The notes beneath the pieces were generated by a model, which saw nothing but the letters and a program-made list of their open reading frames with translations, was not told where the DNA came from and searched no databases. A DNA stretch of 64,000 nucleotides from Rhipicephalus microplus (lineage: Eukaryota; Arthropoda; Arachnida; Ixodida; Ixodidae), in NCBI RefSeq assembly GCF_043290135.1, contig NC_134709.1, forward strand, positions 69,864,456 through 69,928,455, given 5' to 3'. Positions 1 to 15,330 of this stretch are shown piece after piece; position 1 is the first letter of the stretch; each line of letters opens with the position of its first letter. The translations under genes were made by a program, and so were the position numbers.

Positions 1-28
1 TAACCACATCACGTGAAACAGAAAAAAA

Positions 29-264
29 CCTCGCACCAATGACACAGTGGGGCTTGAACCCGGGTCTGTTGGGTGCCAGCCAAATATTCTGTCACTGAGT
101 TATGCAAGCACTTCTAACTTGTCAAACTTGCTTTAGGCAGGCATGACCTAGCACCAATGGCACCGTGGGGCTCGAACCCGGGTCCGCTGGGTGCCCGCCC
201 AGTATTCTGCGAATGAGCTACTCTGGTGCTTGTTACTTATTGTCAAACTTGCCTTATGCATGCT
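29..264 (-). repeat. Two-unit 118-bp tandem repeat with tRNA-like core
   Basis: Two head-to-tail units start near 29 and 147; the word CACCAAT recurs 118 bp apart. Read on the minus strand, each has an A-box-like GTAGCTCATTCGC segment, an anticodon-arm-like TGGG...CCCA and a B box (GGGTTCGAGCC in unit 2, GGGTTCAAGCC in unit 1), followed by a tract ending near TTGTCAAAC. The layout recalls a tRNA-Gly-derived unit. No functional tRNA is claimed because the acceptor stem pairs poorly and unit 1 is diverged. Confidence 0.6.
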
Positions 265-916
265 TGATGTCGGGAAAGCAATCGCGTTAGTACGACTTAT
301 AAAGCGTTTTACAACAGTGAAAGAACAAGTCGTCACACAATATGATTAGTGTAACGAGTGGGCCGTCCAATGCTTCAATCTATTACAAAAGCTTTTTCTT
401 ATTTTTCTATTAACTGTGGCGCGCACCCACGTCAACCATAATTCCTCATCGTTGTCAGCCACAGCATGGACAGTTGGCACAAATTTCCTAGCAAGTGTTT
501 GGCGGATACCACGCTTCTACGAAGAATGACGAAAAATAACGGCCTACTACCCAAACGTTTAGTGTTAATGCCCTAGTGAGTACAAAGCCACTGTGCTTGC
601 AGTAGTTACCGAATGAGTGTTTTGAAAAGGCTCTGAAAGGCAGGTATTCTAGCTTTCGCTATGACTGTGCTGTGCCTACCGCGCAGGCCCGGCGTTTTTT
701 TTAGAAACTAGTTCACAGTTTAATGAGCTGTCCTTTACTTCTCAGTTGTGTAAATTTTCGGAATTCGCACAAGTTAACCGGAAAGAATGAACTATTTTAT
801 GCATCTGCCAACTTTTTTGACACTTTACTGGTCGCAGAATACAAAGTCTCTATAATGTAAACTTTCATGATCTTGATGTTTTTCGCAGTCCACTGTCATT
901 GTTTTTATTTCCATGC
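265..916. other. No recognisable feature
   Basis: AT-leaning unique-looking DNA without a coding signal or internal repeat that I can see. Confidence 0.5.
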
Positions 917-1162
917 ACCACCGTGGTGGTCTAGTGGCTAATGTACTCGGCTACTGACCCGCAGGTCACAGGATTGAATCCAGGCTGCGACGGCAGTAAT
1001 TTCAATGGAGGCGAAAATGCGGTAGGCCTGTGTTCTCAAATTTGGGCGCATGTTAAAGAACCCTAGGTGGTCCAAATTTCCGGAGCCCTCCACTACGGCA
1101 TCTCTCACAATTTTATAGCAGTTTTGGGTCATGAAACCCGACATATCAATCAATCAATCAAT
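917..1162 (+). mobile_element. Ruka-type tRNA-derived SINE
   Basis: The tRNA-like head (GGTGGTCTAGTGGCTAA), a mutated B box (GGATTGAATCC), the body word TTTCCGGAGCCCTCCACTAC and a (CAAT)n tail are in order. The flanks 'GTTTTTATTTCCAT' and 'GTTTATTATTTCAT' could be an imperfect target duplication. It is an older, mutated copy. Non-autonomous; mobility would depend on a LINE partner. Confidence 0.9.
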
Positions 1163-1509
1163 GTTTATTATTTCATCTCTGCACTGCCTTAATGTAGTTT
1201 TCACAATATACAGATTCTTCCCCATTTCGTCTTTTAGGATGGCTTCTACATAGCAGTGTATATTGCTCTTTATTTTCACTGCCACTCCATAAACCTCTTG
1301 TTTTTCATTCTTCCCATTTTATTGCTGATTTCTTTTTGTCTGTGCGTTTTTACTCTTATAGGTTTCTTTTTCTGAAAACTGTCTGTATTGTGTTGTTTAT
1401 TTTACATTATTTTATTTTTGCTTGCATCTGCACTAAGACCTCATGGCTGTTCCTGGGCACGTTAAATAAAAGATTTATTGAATGATTGATTGTATATTAG
1501 TATTATCGT
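1163..1509. other. No recognisable feature
   Basis: T-rich DNA. AATAAA occurs near 1466 close to the end of the interval, but no upstream coding sequence supports reading it as a 3' UTR. Confidence 0.45.
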
Positions 1510-1740
1510 CTCAGGTGTTAGTACCCTAAAACCACCATATGAGTATGAGAGACGCCGCTGTAGAGGACTCCGGAAAGTTTGAACATCTGGGCTTCTTGAA
1601 CGTCCACTGAGATCATCGCACCGTACATGGTCCTCAACCATAGTGCCGCTATTTCAATGTGGCCGCCAGGGCCGGGATTGAGCCCGTGACCTTTGGGTCT
1701 GCAGCCGAGGATCTTAGTCACTGTTTTAGCGAGGTGGACC
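1510..1740 (-). mobile_element. Ruka-type SINE, diverged
   Basis: Reverse orientation: CACCATATGAGTATGAGAGACG, then the altered CTCCGGAAAGTTTGAACA body, then the degraded tRNA-like head ending near AGCGAGGTGG. Several body words are mutated and the (TGAT)n tail is missing, so this is an old copy. Confidence 0.8.
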
Positions 1741-2259
1741 TCGGCGATACACTAGCACTTTTTCGTTTTGTGCAAGAAACATGAGTCTTTATGCCAATAG
1801 TTTAGTATTGCTCAGGTGCGTGAGCCGTACCCCAGTTACTATAAGGCTCTTGGGTAATGATGAAAATTCCATTCCCGAGACTACATGGATGACTTGAATC
1901 GGGAGCTCACATTGCCCAGTAAGTTAAATCAGTCTGTAATCAGCCCTTCATCGGCTGTATGGAATGATTATTCGCACCCTTCAAAATCTTCGGCACGTTC
2001 AATGAAGCTGCATGTGTGTTCTTGATGCTCTGCTTTTGATTCTATACTTAAGCTATGAAATTCGTGGATGTGAACGTTGTACGTGATTTCACGTTATTTT
2101 GAACGTGTCTTTTCAATATTTGAGAGTAATTTGAAAAGAATTCTAAAATTGTTTAGAATCTCTTCTGTAATTAATTGGTAATGAATTCGCTCAACCGATA
2201 AGTTACTGTTCACATGTATTTATCAATGATGTATATACTTTTGTATCGCTTGATGCACT
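1741..2259. other. No recognisable feature
   Basis: Nothing identifiable on either strand. Confidence 0.45.
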
Positions 2260-2503
2260 GCCCCGCTGGGGTGGTCTAGTGGCTAAGGTACTCGGCTGCT
2301 GACCCACAGGTCGCGGGTTCGAATCCCGGCTGCGGCGGCTGCATTTCCGATGAAAGCGAAAATATTGTAGGCCCGTGTGCTCAGATTTGGGTGCACGTTA
2401 AAGAACTCAGGTGGTCTAAATTTCCGGAGCCCTCCACTACGGCGTCTCTCATAATCATATAGTGGTTTTGGGACGTTCAACCCCACATATCAATCTATCA
2501 ATC
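2260..2503 (+). mobile_element. Ruka-type SINE
   Basis: Full head-to-tail copy with an intact B box (GGTTCGAATCC) and the body ending CCCCACATATCAATC. The flanking CTTGATGCACT and CTTGATGCGCT form an 11-bp target duplication with one mismatch. Confidence 0.93.
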
Positions 2504-3478
2504 ACTTGATGCGCTTATAAAAGTGGTCGCACTTCACGCGGCCAGGAGTGTGGATAAAGTGACTAAAGCCTCTCACAACCACCGCTCTATAACTTCGTGC
2601 GAACTTCATGTTCCATACCGTGGTGCATGGTGTTGGATGTGCAGTGGATTACGTAAGTGTTTCCAGCTGGAAAAGCATGGACAGTTCCGCAAAACTCGGG
2701 ACGGTTGGTAACCCTATTGTTACCCAATCGTAAGCGCTTACATTGTTTCGATATCTTTATTTGCGCAAAAATATCTCCGACAAAAAGGCATGCGGTGTGA
2801 ATGACTGACGTTGTGACTGCTGCTTAAAAGGACCGATTGCCCTACTCGGAAGGCTAACTTCCGTCAAGAGTATAGAAGCTTGTAGGAGAAACACTATAGC
2901 GTTCGTTATATGTAGCACCGTTTTGGGTCGCACAGATTTATTGAATGTATAACACGGGATGGTACGGCAACAACAAACCCGCCCGGCAGTGTGCACGAGA
3001 ACCAAAGCCTGGAGCAAATGTATCGGTGAGCGTTATAGTAGCTGGTTTACGTTAGGATCAACAGATTTTGTTTGTTTGAATAATCTGCTGAACGAACTTC
3101 TCCTATAATCTCCTTAGACATGGGAATGGCGTTTTTTGACTGGCATTTCACAACAAGCTCAACTGAGATAAATAGCTCCTGCCCTTTCATGCATTCTATG
3201 TTTCTTTTTTAGTTTACGCTGTCCCTTTTTGATATTTTATGCAGCATGGGCACCGCGCCTAACACGTGAAATGCTATAAACAGCTATACTTGTTCTTGAT
3301 ACCTTCAAGTAAAAAAATATATATCAACGTCCATCCTTCGTAACTTAAACCATACTGCTGTTAATTTTGGTATGGTTGCTCAACAAATATATTATGACAA
3401 CGTCGCATCTCTCATCATTGTCCTTTAGTTCTATCAAATGCTCTTGAGCTCACTTGAGATTGGGAGTATTGAAATAAG
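2504..3478. other. No recognisable feature
   Basis: Short open frames occur on both strands (the longest 86 codons) but none shows a recognisable motif. Confidence 0.45.
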
Positions 3479-3482
3479 TAGA

Positions 3483-3521
<39 letters not shown>

Positions 3522-3537
3522 AAATAAAAAAATAAAA
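3479..3537. repeat. (ATAA)n microsatellite
   Basis: About eleven ATAA/AAAT units followed by degenerate A-rich repeats. Confidence 0.95.
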
Positions 3538-4419
3538 TTGTGCTATGTTACGGACGAAATGCCCTAATATATACTTATCAAGCAAACGATATCAATTAGT
3601 CATCGTTCTTCTAAATGTGTGGGCACACAGACATAACGCGTGTACTGGCATAGGTAAGGAGTAAAACTTTCGCTGTATCATGCAAACAAGTGACTACGGC
3701 AAGGATTTTGAATGGCCCTTCCGTAACAATACACAAGTAGGATGCCGAATGACATGAGGTTTTAATCTGATTGACAAAAATAAATATTCGTGCGTTCGTT
3801 TGTATGTGAACTTGAGTACTTGTACGGGCTATTGAGGGCGTTTTGAAATGCAAGTTGGCGCCAGTAGGTGAAAGCACCTGAAGCCTACAAGTCACGCATT
3901 ACGCATTTGACTTTTTTATTTGCGTTGAAGCTTATCATTTGGGCTCAGGGACACGCTATTCCAGCATCAATATTGCCACAAACCACTTCCTCTGCATTTA
4001 TAGGAGTACCGCTACAATAACCGTCATTTATGGGACCCAAAACTCTCTCGCTATGCATTGCATGCTAGCGTGAAATTAATTTTGGGCGGCTAAATTGTTC
4101 ATGATTTGATGCAATGCGCCTGGACGTCTACGAAGTTGTGGGTGTCATTATTTTTTTCATCCTTTGAAGCAGACTTCTCACTCTGGTTACGCATATTACT
4201 ACATATCTTTCGAAAACTTATCATTCATGCTTGCCACGGAAAAGAAGTTTACGACCATCAAGAAGCAGGACCAAAATGAAAGGATTGAGCAGCGCAACTC
4301 ACCTACAACGTAGGCAGCCAAGAATAGTAGGACAACGCCTGGCGAGAACATCACGATTGGTGCATGAGGCACATCCTAATCCTGCCCACTACCGGCCTGG
4401 CATTTCTGTCACTCAGCGC
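3538..4419. other. No recognisable feature
   Basis: No coding or repeat signal recognised. Confidence 0.45.
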
Positions 4420-5235
4420 GCTCAGCCGAAGAAAAGTGGCCAGGATAGAAACGGGTCCGCGACGCCCACATCCACAACACACGCACCACACGACAGTAGA
4501 TGGAAACAGCGAGAAACTTTTTGGTGTTGTCCTGGGCGGGAAGGGGATGCACCCTTCAGGAAGCGGGTCCTTGCGGATTTTCCCGCCACAAGACGACGAT
4601 GGGAGACAATGGCCGACTGACTTGTGCTATCTCTTGCTCCAGTGAGCGCCTCGAACTGACGCCGTCGGAAGACGCCGAGACAGACGCACAGACAAAGCGA
4701 CGCAACACCCTCTCTCGCCCGGGGTGTTGGTCGTCACTGTGCAAGAAGAGATCCGCGATGAAGCATAATTGCCCTAACTGCTTCGAAAGCGGGTGGGAGC
4801 CGACGGGGCGGGTTCGTGAGCTCTTCGTCAGCGTGCTGGGGGTCGACCCTTGGCGACTCTAGCTTGTACACGCGGCCAACTCGAGAGGAGAAGAAGGGTT
4901 CCCGCCCGCGGTCTTCTCGGCGTCGTGTCGGTTGGGCACGCCCGGCTGTACGAGCGGGGCCGGCTACTTCTACGCGGAGTCGCGATGCCTGTGCGCCGCG
5001 GCCGGCATCAGTCTCGTGGGCCCGCGGTTTCCCGGAGAGATAGATAGCTCGGCGGCCCTGCCTGTCTCCGGAGCGGAAATGACATCACGCTGCTGCCACT
5101 TGTTGCCCCAACGTCCTGCGTGCCCGCGGCGTATGGGTGCACGCGAGATGTGGCAGAATCGCCGCGCTTCCTGGATTCTGTTTTGTGTGGCGGCGAAGCA
5201 ACGGGAGAGCCGCGTGCACCGACATTCAAAACAGG
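4420..5235. other. GC- and CpG-rich patch
   Basis: Base composition changes sharply here: runs such as CCCGCCCGCGGTC and GCGCCGCGGCCGGCATC are packed with CpG, in contrast to the AT-rich surroundings. Several overlapping open frames (60-166 codons, both strands) are what high GC produces by chance and none carries a motif I know. A promoter-type CpG island with a first exon, or the LTR/5' region of a retroelement, are both possible. I cannot choose between them from sequence alone. Confidence 0.4.
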
Positions 5236-6178
5236 GATGGGGTTACGGGTCAGTTGGGGCGAGCATATATGCCTGTACAGTAAAATTTTGCTTCGCTTGC
5301 AGCAATCTACGTCAGCGGAGAAGGTTAACGCTGTTTTCAGCCTTTTCGATGGCGACGGCACAGAATCTGCTTTCAATGAACGTCACGTATGATTTTACTA
5401 AAAAAAACTACATAACAAGAGGTGCACGCTGAAGATCTCAAAAGCGCACTGCTATTGCCTGACGGACTTTTTAACACTTTCGACTCCATCCTACCAATAA
5501 GACAGAGGGAATGAAAATATTTAATACCGACCGGAACTAGGGACAGGAATACCATTAATGGTCACGACAGGGAATCATGCACAACTTGTACACTTACGGT
5601 TTACATAATTTTTATCATGCAACCCCGTAGTAAGAAATCACGTGTCGTACTATGCATGCAAAAAAATAACTTGAGGAAGCTACATTTATGTCGTTAATGG
5701 TTATGTAATACAGCGTATCTTGATTGCCAGGAGTCAAACATGGTGCCCTAAAACTTACCTGCAGTCAATCAACTACATTATAAATCTGCCCCTTCGCACA
5801 ACGAATCGGTTGAACATCCCTTGCCCACGTGTAGGGTAGCAAACCAATTTTCCGCAACTGGTTGACTTTCCAACTACTCCTTCTCTACCAGTCTCTCTTG
5901 AAATCAACCTGCCAATAATGTTCAAAGAGTGAAGATAACTCTCCGCAATATTAGCAGTATTACCGTTCTGAATGGTCCTACAAAAGTATCAGTAAAACAA
6001 GCGATAAGCAGTTGCATGTTTTGCAATAATCGCTGCCGAAAGAGGCCTCGCTAGAGTTTTCCGTTGTCCTAACGGGCAGCGAAGGCAAAGCGAAGGGAAA
6101 CTTCCTACAACATTGCGGCTGTTCAGTTGGAAAAAAAATTAACTGGCTGGCTCCTCAGGACCTTAGTAAAATTCCTAC
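5236..6178. other. No recognisable feature
   Basis: Composition returns to AT-leaning; nothing identifiable. Confidence 0.45.
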
Positions 6179-6229
<51 letters not shown>

Positions 6230-6230
6230 T
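6179..6230. repeat. (TCTG)n microsatellite
   Basis: About thirteen near-perfect TCTG units. Confidence 0.95.
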
Positions 6231-6778
6231 AAAACAATTACTACTCTCTCCAAACTGTCTTCGTGTTTACATACAGTGTATACCACACACCAACATATAA
6301 GTCAGTTTTACATGTACGGCTACATTGCAAAAATGACACTGCATTTGAGTCAAAATGCTATTCTTTCTTTCTTTGACGTAATATAATGGCTATTTTTCTC
6401 GCAGTATCCTTATATTTGTTATAAAAACATATCAAACCAAAGGGCTTCAACATACCGTACTCGTGACCAAAAGCTTCTTTTCTTTAAAATGTAAAGCATC
6501 CACCATATTGCAAATAATCCTCGAGGCAAACATAACAAAACTTAAAACAAAATTGAATAAATTGTCATAGTGATCAATGATGAGAGCGCCTCTATTTATG
6601 AAAGAAACAAAAGTTGCATTGCAGTTTCTCAAACCACTAAACCTTATATAAATTCTTTACCGTCACAAAATTCTAGATTTGTGCCCAAAGTTGAAAGCGT
6701 TTTCTTGTGAAAACAAAGATTTTCCCTGAAATATAACGCCTCCATAACCAATTCTGGCAAGAGCATATACTAGCATGA
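6231..6778. other. No recognisable feature
   Basis: AT-rich; nothing identifiable. Confidence 0.45.
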
Positions 6779-6840
6779 CTTTTTAAATGCGAAGCATTTC
6801 TTTGCATACAGCAAAGTTTTCCAGTCTATATATCTATCTA
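6779..6840 (-). repeat. Terminal fragment of hairpin-ended composite repeat
   Basis: AAATGC-GAA-GCATTT (6785-6799) is the perfect hairpin that ends the composite elements at 27.7, 29.3 and 31.65 kb. As there, a TATC-type microsatellite follows after about 40 bp. A SINE begins exactly where that microsatellite would continue, and TATC units resume on its far side. Confidence 0.45.
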
Positions 6841-7083
6841 GCCCCGCCGCGGTGGTCTAGTGGCTAAGGTACTCGGCTGCTGACCCGCAGGTCGCGGGTT
6901 CGAATCCCGGCTGCGGCGGCTGCATTTTCGATGGAGGCGGATATGGTGTAGGCTCGTGTGCTCAGATTTGGGTGCACGTTAAAGAACCCCAGGTGGTCGA
7001 AATTTCCGGAGCCCTCCACTACGGCGTCTCTCATAATCATATGGTGGTTTTGGAATGTTAAACCCCACATATCAATCAATAAA
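6841..7083 (+). mobile_element. Ruka-type SINE, near-consensus
   Basis: Begins GCCCCGCCGCGGTGGTCTAG, has a perfect B box GGTTCGAATCC and the conserved body through CCCCACATATCAATCAAT. Few mutations, so a relatively young copy. It is flanked by TATC/TC-type simple repeat on both sides, consistent with insertion into a microsatellite. Confidence 0.93.
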
Positions 7084-7086
7084 TTA

Positions 7087-7128
<42 letters not shown>
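7084..7128. repeat. (TC)n-(TATC)n microsatellite
   Basis: About fourteen TC units pass into four TATC units directly after the SINE tail. Confidence 0.9.
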
Positions 7129-7949
7129 CGCTTACGTCTCAGTGCTCTAGTGATCACCCCCTTCACTTGGCGTGAACCAAATTAGTATAGTAAGGTAAGC
7201 AGCTTTGGCAATTATGCCATGCTGGCCAAGACAATAATAATGTCACAATCACATTGTGTACGCCATCAAACACTTTCCGTCAGACAGTGGCATATAACCG
7301 ATAACCGCTGCCGTGTATGTGCCACTGGTATGCGGGTATGCAATGGAATGAAAACATTGGCCCCTTATTTGCATGTTAACCAGCAAATGTCGTCTAAAGA
7401 CGACAGTCTTGCGCGTGAAGAGATTGAACGAAACGTTTATTTGATGTTCTGCGCAAAAAATAAATCTGTGAATGGTATTCTGGAGGCACTGCGTTAGAGT
7501 GCCTCGTACATACAGCGGAGTCAAACGAGCGCGTCAAGTCACGTCACACGTGAGACATGAGCGCCATCTGGTAGTTTTCTTAGAAAACGAAGCGCGTGGC
7601 TCTGAGACCGGTGTGCGCGCCCGTCTCAGAGGTGATAAAGTGTAGAATGCAAGGCGATGGGTAGGTGCCACCACATTAGCAAAGCGTTGGAAGCACTCGT
7701 CGTTTTGCGAGCCTTGCATGTTCAGCGCAGCGTGATAAGCGCTACGGTCCTTAAAATTGCTCGTGTATGCCTTTTCTAGTAAAAGACGCACATGCAGAAT
7801 ATATACGTGTTGTTATGGTGCCCCGGACATGCGCAATAATTGCATATTCATTGAAAATTGCACAAGTATGAACGCTGAATCTTGAGCAACAATGGTGGGC
7901 GCTGCGGATGGGGTAGGCCGTTTCAAGCACCTGGTGCCGTTACGACTGA
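7129..7949. other. No confidently recognised feature
   Basis: 7500-7790 is more GC-rich than its surroundings and contains CAGCGTGATAAGCGC. It has the look of a dispersed repeat, but no second copy lies in this window, so it is left unnamed. Confidence 0.4.
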
Positions 7950-8111
7950 ACAAACAAACAAGGAAACAAATAAACAGGCAAACAAGCAAACAAACAAGCA
8001 AACAAAGAAGCAAACAAACAAGCAAACATACATACATACATACATACATACATACATACATACATACATACATACATACATACATACATACATACATACA
8101 TACATACATAC
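7950..8111. repeat. (CAAA)n-(CATA)n compound microsatellite
   Basis: Imperfect CAAA/CAAG units (7950-8027) pass into about twenty-one uninterrupted CATA units. The open frames here (poly Tyr-Ile-His-Thr and Met-Tyr-Val-Cys repeats) are translations of the microsatellite, not genes. Confidence 0.97.
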
Positions 8112-8535
8112 CAAATTTTTGCGTCGAAGGTCCCCAAGAAAGATTATCGTATTTAAAAAACTTTACTACAGTTCTGCAGGACGCGCTTAGCGCGTAGCGG
8201 GTGTCTTCCGCGTATATAGGGACCGACAGGAAGTACCCGGCGGCCGCTTCGTGGGCTTGCTGGACGGCCCTTTGCTGGTCGGCAAGAAGTCAGCTCTTGA
8301 GGGACCTCTCCCACTTGCTTGAGGTAGAGTCGGGAGGAGTTGTTCTACACTCCCAGAGCATGTGTGCGAGTGTCGCCGTGTGTCCACACGAGGGTCATGT
8401 GTCGCTGGTGTATGCATCAGGATAATAAACCTGAAGCTTGGCAAGGTTTCGGTGTGTGTAGGTCTGTAATAGGCGTAGGGTTAGCGCCGGTGGTCTGTTA
8501 AGTTCCAGAGGGGGGTATGTTCTACAAATTATTGA
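8112..8535 (-). pseudogene. LINE ORF2 C-terminal remnant (R1/I-like)
   Basis: The minus strand reads through words typical of the C-terminus of arthropod LINE ORF2: LNRPPALTLRLLQTYTH, then the Cys/His motif CGHTATLAHMLWEC, then LLADQQRAVQQAHEAAAG. An in-frame stop precedes the Cys/His motif and another lies after WERSLKS. RT and endonuclease are absent, so this is a 5'-truncated dead copy. Its 3' end runs into the CATA/CAAA microsatellite, as LINE 3' tails often do. Clade assignment is an inference from the motif pattern. Confidence 0.65.
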
Positions 8536-12758
<4,223 letters not shown>

Positions 12759-12813
12759 TTAGTGTCTATTTAGTGTCTCCTTAGTGTCTATTTAGTGTCT
12801 CTTTAGTGTATAC
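12759..12813. repeat. 11-bp tandem repeat (TTAGTGTCTMT), five units
   Basis: TTAGTGTCTAT, TTAGTGTCTCC, TTAGTGTCTAT, TTAGTGTCTCT and a final partial unit lie head to tail. Alternation of the last bases (AT, CC, AT, CT) hints at a 22-bp higher-order unit. Confidence 0.85.
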
Positions 12814-12847
12814 AGCGCGGAACGCTAACTGCCAAGCCAATAATATT

Positions 12848-13045
12848 TTTTGGCATTTAACGACACAACCACATTGTGATTGAGAGACGCTTATGTGGAA
12901 TGCGGCGGCAGCTTAGACCACCCATTACTTTTTAAAAAGCACCTAAAGCTATGTATATGTGCGTTTTTTACATTTCACCTGCATCAAAATGCGGTCACCG
13001 CGGCAGATATTCCACTCCGACACTTCTATTGCTGCCGAAAATCTA
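12848..13045 (-). mobile_element. Highly diverged Ruka-like SINE
   Basis: The order of landmarks matches a minus-strand Ruka copy: GGCATTTAACG, CACAACCACAT, GAGAGACGC, GACCACC, CTTTTTAAAAAGCACC, CACCTGCATC, then the head remnant ACCGCGGCAGATATTC. Identity is low and the terminal box A half is gone. Either a very old copy or a different subfamily. Confidence 0.5.
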
Positions 13046-13534
13046 TCCTGGGTATTTTAGGTGCAAAAGATTTGCAGGGAAGAAGCTGCTACTGAGTGAG
13101 TCGTGTCTAGGCGAAGCGTCCGGGATGTTAAAGACAAGGACTTGAAGCATTAGTTCCTTGTCTCGTTCTCGACGGGTGGTAAGGGAGCGAACGCCACTTG
13201 CTGCCGGAAGTCAAGGCCAGCGCGCCGAAGCGATACGCCGTACGAACGGAACTTGCCCGGGGTTACAGAAATGCGTGCGTCACGTCGGCCGGCTTTGAGC
13301 CGCGTTTGTTTGTTTGGTTCACCACAGCCGCACGTGACGAACTTGACGAAGCCGTGGTTCAAGGGACTAGGATAAATACAAATATGAATTCACCTCTTCT
13401 ACACTTACGTTGGAGCTTGGTGAAAGTGAAACTTTATTGTAAACATTCGGCACGTCTGTCATCAAGAACCTCTAATGAACTAGACTGCGACATTAATACA
13501 TTTACATCAGTGGCACTGAGGAACACGTCTATTA
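13046..13534. other. No recognised feature; moderately GC-rich 13150-13380
   Basis: A 113-codon plus-strand frame and a 70-codon minus-strand frame overlap here without a recognisable motif. Confidence 0.4.
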
Positions 13535-13576
13535 CTTAACCTTCCTGCCTTTCCTTTCTCTCTCTCTCTCTATTAC
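13535..13576 (+). mobile_element. LINE 3'-tail fragment
   Basis: TTAACCTTCCTGCCTTTCC followed by (TC)n resembles the 3' UTR end of the LINE at 61.8 kb (TTAACCTCCCACCTTTC plus TC-rich tail). Only the tail is present. Confidence 0.4.
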
Positions 13577-14510
13577 AATGAAAATGAACAAATCGAGCAA
13601 ATACTTTTTGCCCTATAAAGTCAACTGCTCAAATTACTCCACCCTAAAAAATGATCCACTTCATCATGCACGACTTTTTAAGACGTTACTCCAAGACGCA
13701 TCATCAAACGTGACAACAGACCGGATTACAGCGCCGGCTTTACACGAGTGGTGCAAGAACTTATCAGGTTAAGACATAAAATTGACCCACATACCGACAC
13801 AATTTGTGATATCAATACCGAAACTTCATTGAAGCATGGCGCCACAATGCTTTGTGATATAGCATTTGTCATATTGCAGTAAGTTCGGGGTATTTTTACA
13901 TCAAAATCACCATTTCGTAGTGTCACAATAACGTCTCCTAAAGTGACATCACAGGATGGCATCATCGCTTGACATTGCCTATCAAAGAGGACCTGCGCAA
14001 CGAGATGAAGTGCAGAAAACTGGTAACATCTCCGATCCCGGAGGCTGTGGTAAACAACGTTACATGCAGAAATATCTCGAAGGGTGGTGGGGGAGAATCA
14101 ACACAGAGTATGAGATGAAAAGGAAAACGGACTATGCCATCATGTAGTCTTCGGGTGAATGCAGGAGAGACCCTGTAAGTTGTTCTCCTAGCTGTGACTC
14201 AGGCGTCGTGTCATGCTGCCATCATCAAGCCGTGATGCCATGGGAAGTTGTCCAAGTACGAAAAAACACCACTTATCAAGTATATATATACAGAAACTAC
14301 ACTGCTATAGCGCATAAATCCTGGGCGTTAAAATGAGTGAGAGAAGCATTTTGGTTAAGTTAGCGATCCCCCGCACCCATATGCACGTTTGCACAAAAAG
14401 AAAAAAAAACACTGGCGACAGAGAAGAATTTTGCTGGATGTCTTTTCTCCTCTGTGTCTTCTTTGTCGTGCAATCATTCTGTAGGAATACAATTTCAAGC
14501 GTATCATGGT
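13577..14510. other. No recognisable feature
   Basis: Short overlapping frames only; none recognised. Confidence 0.45.
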
Positions 14511-15330
14511 ACGAGCTGCAATTATAAGCACCTATTAACGCATTCTTGAAATCAGGTGCTGCGCTGCTGCGGGTGTTAAATAGCCGCCACAACATGTCCG
14601 AGGCTGACAAGATTTCGCACATTTTAAAGGCTATCGCCGACTATGCGTTCCACATGCTCGTGTTACCAACGTAACGACCATCGATGCCGTCATGGAGGAA
14701 TGTCGTCACCTCGAGCAAGCGAAGAGTGGGTGCATTCCGCACCAGTTCCAGCGTATCTTCAACACCGCTGCCATATCGTTTTGCGAAGGAAACCATGTCA
14801 GCCGTTCATACCTGAAGATGTCACACGCATTGTACGGCGTGAACTCTATGTCGTGCGTTCGACTGCCAACAAACCAACGATGACTTAAACACTGGTGCCC
14901 ACTGTCTCGTTGATTCAGGCCGTAATTCGGCAGGAATTCACTAACATGAGTCTGACTGTTAGCGTCATGAACAAAAACGATGCCACTGTAGCGTTTGTAT
15001 ACAGAGCCACCACGCCGCTGTCAATACCTCCCTCGTTTCAGAAACCCATCCGAACGGCGAGCAGCAGATGATAAGCCGATCTGCTTCCGCTGTGGCCGTT
15101 CAGGCTACATTGCTCGTTACTGTCGCAACCAGTCGCCCTCTGTGCCTTCCAGGCCGTATTCTGCCTACAGCAGTCCCTTCCACAATACGCATCGCTCTTA
15201 TTCGTCCCACACTGAGTCATCAGTGCGGAACAAATAACACCGAGCTTTCCCGTGATTTCTCGCAAAGGCTGCTACTGAATGCTCTCCGCTACTTTGGAGC
15301 GCCGGCGGAGAGTGAGAGTGTTTGCTGATC
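14511..15330 (+). pseudogene. Ty3/gypsy-type gag remnant with mutated zinc knuckle
   Basis: Near 14552-14671 the frame reads a capsid-like stretch including MSEADKISHILKAIADYAF, then hits a stop. After a frameshift the segment DAVMEECRHLEQAKSGCIP follows, and further on, in another frame, ADDKPICFRCGRSGYIARYC (about 15070-15125). The last is a CX2CX4HX4C retroviral-type zinc knuckle in which the His has become Tyr. These are hallmarks of a Gag polyprotein of a tick gypsy element. At least two frame changes and several stops show it is dead. No pol, LTR or PBS was found next to it; it is unrelated in sequence to the intact element at 39-43 kb, whose Gag has no knuckle. Confidence 0.7.

Noticed and set aside
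4231..5432. Several overlapping frames of 60-166 codons
   Set aside because: High GC removes stops on both strands. No motif, no consistent frame and no homology I recognise.
6841..6920. tRNA gene call on the SINE heads
   Set aside because: The B box is perfect but each head is followed by the same SINE body and tail, and copies are dispersed and mutated, so they are SINE promoters and not tRNA genes.
7813..8197. Open frames with Met-Tyr-Val-Cys or Tyr-Ile-His-Thr repeats
   Set aside because: Product of the CATA/CAAA microsatellite in all frames.
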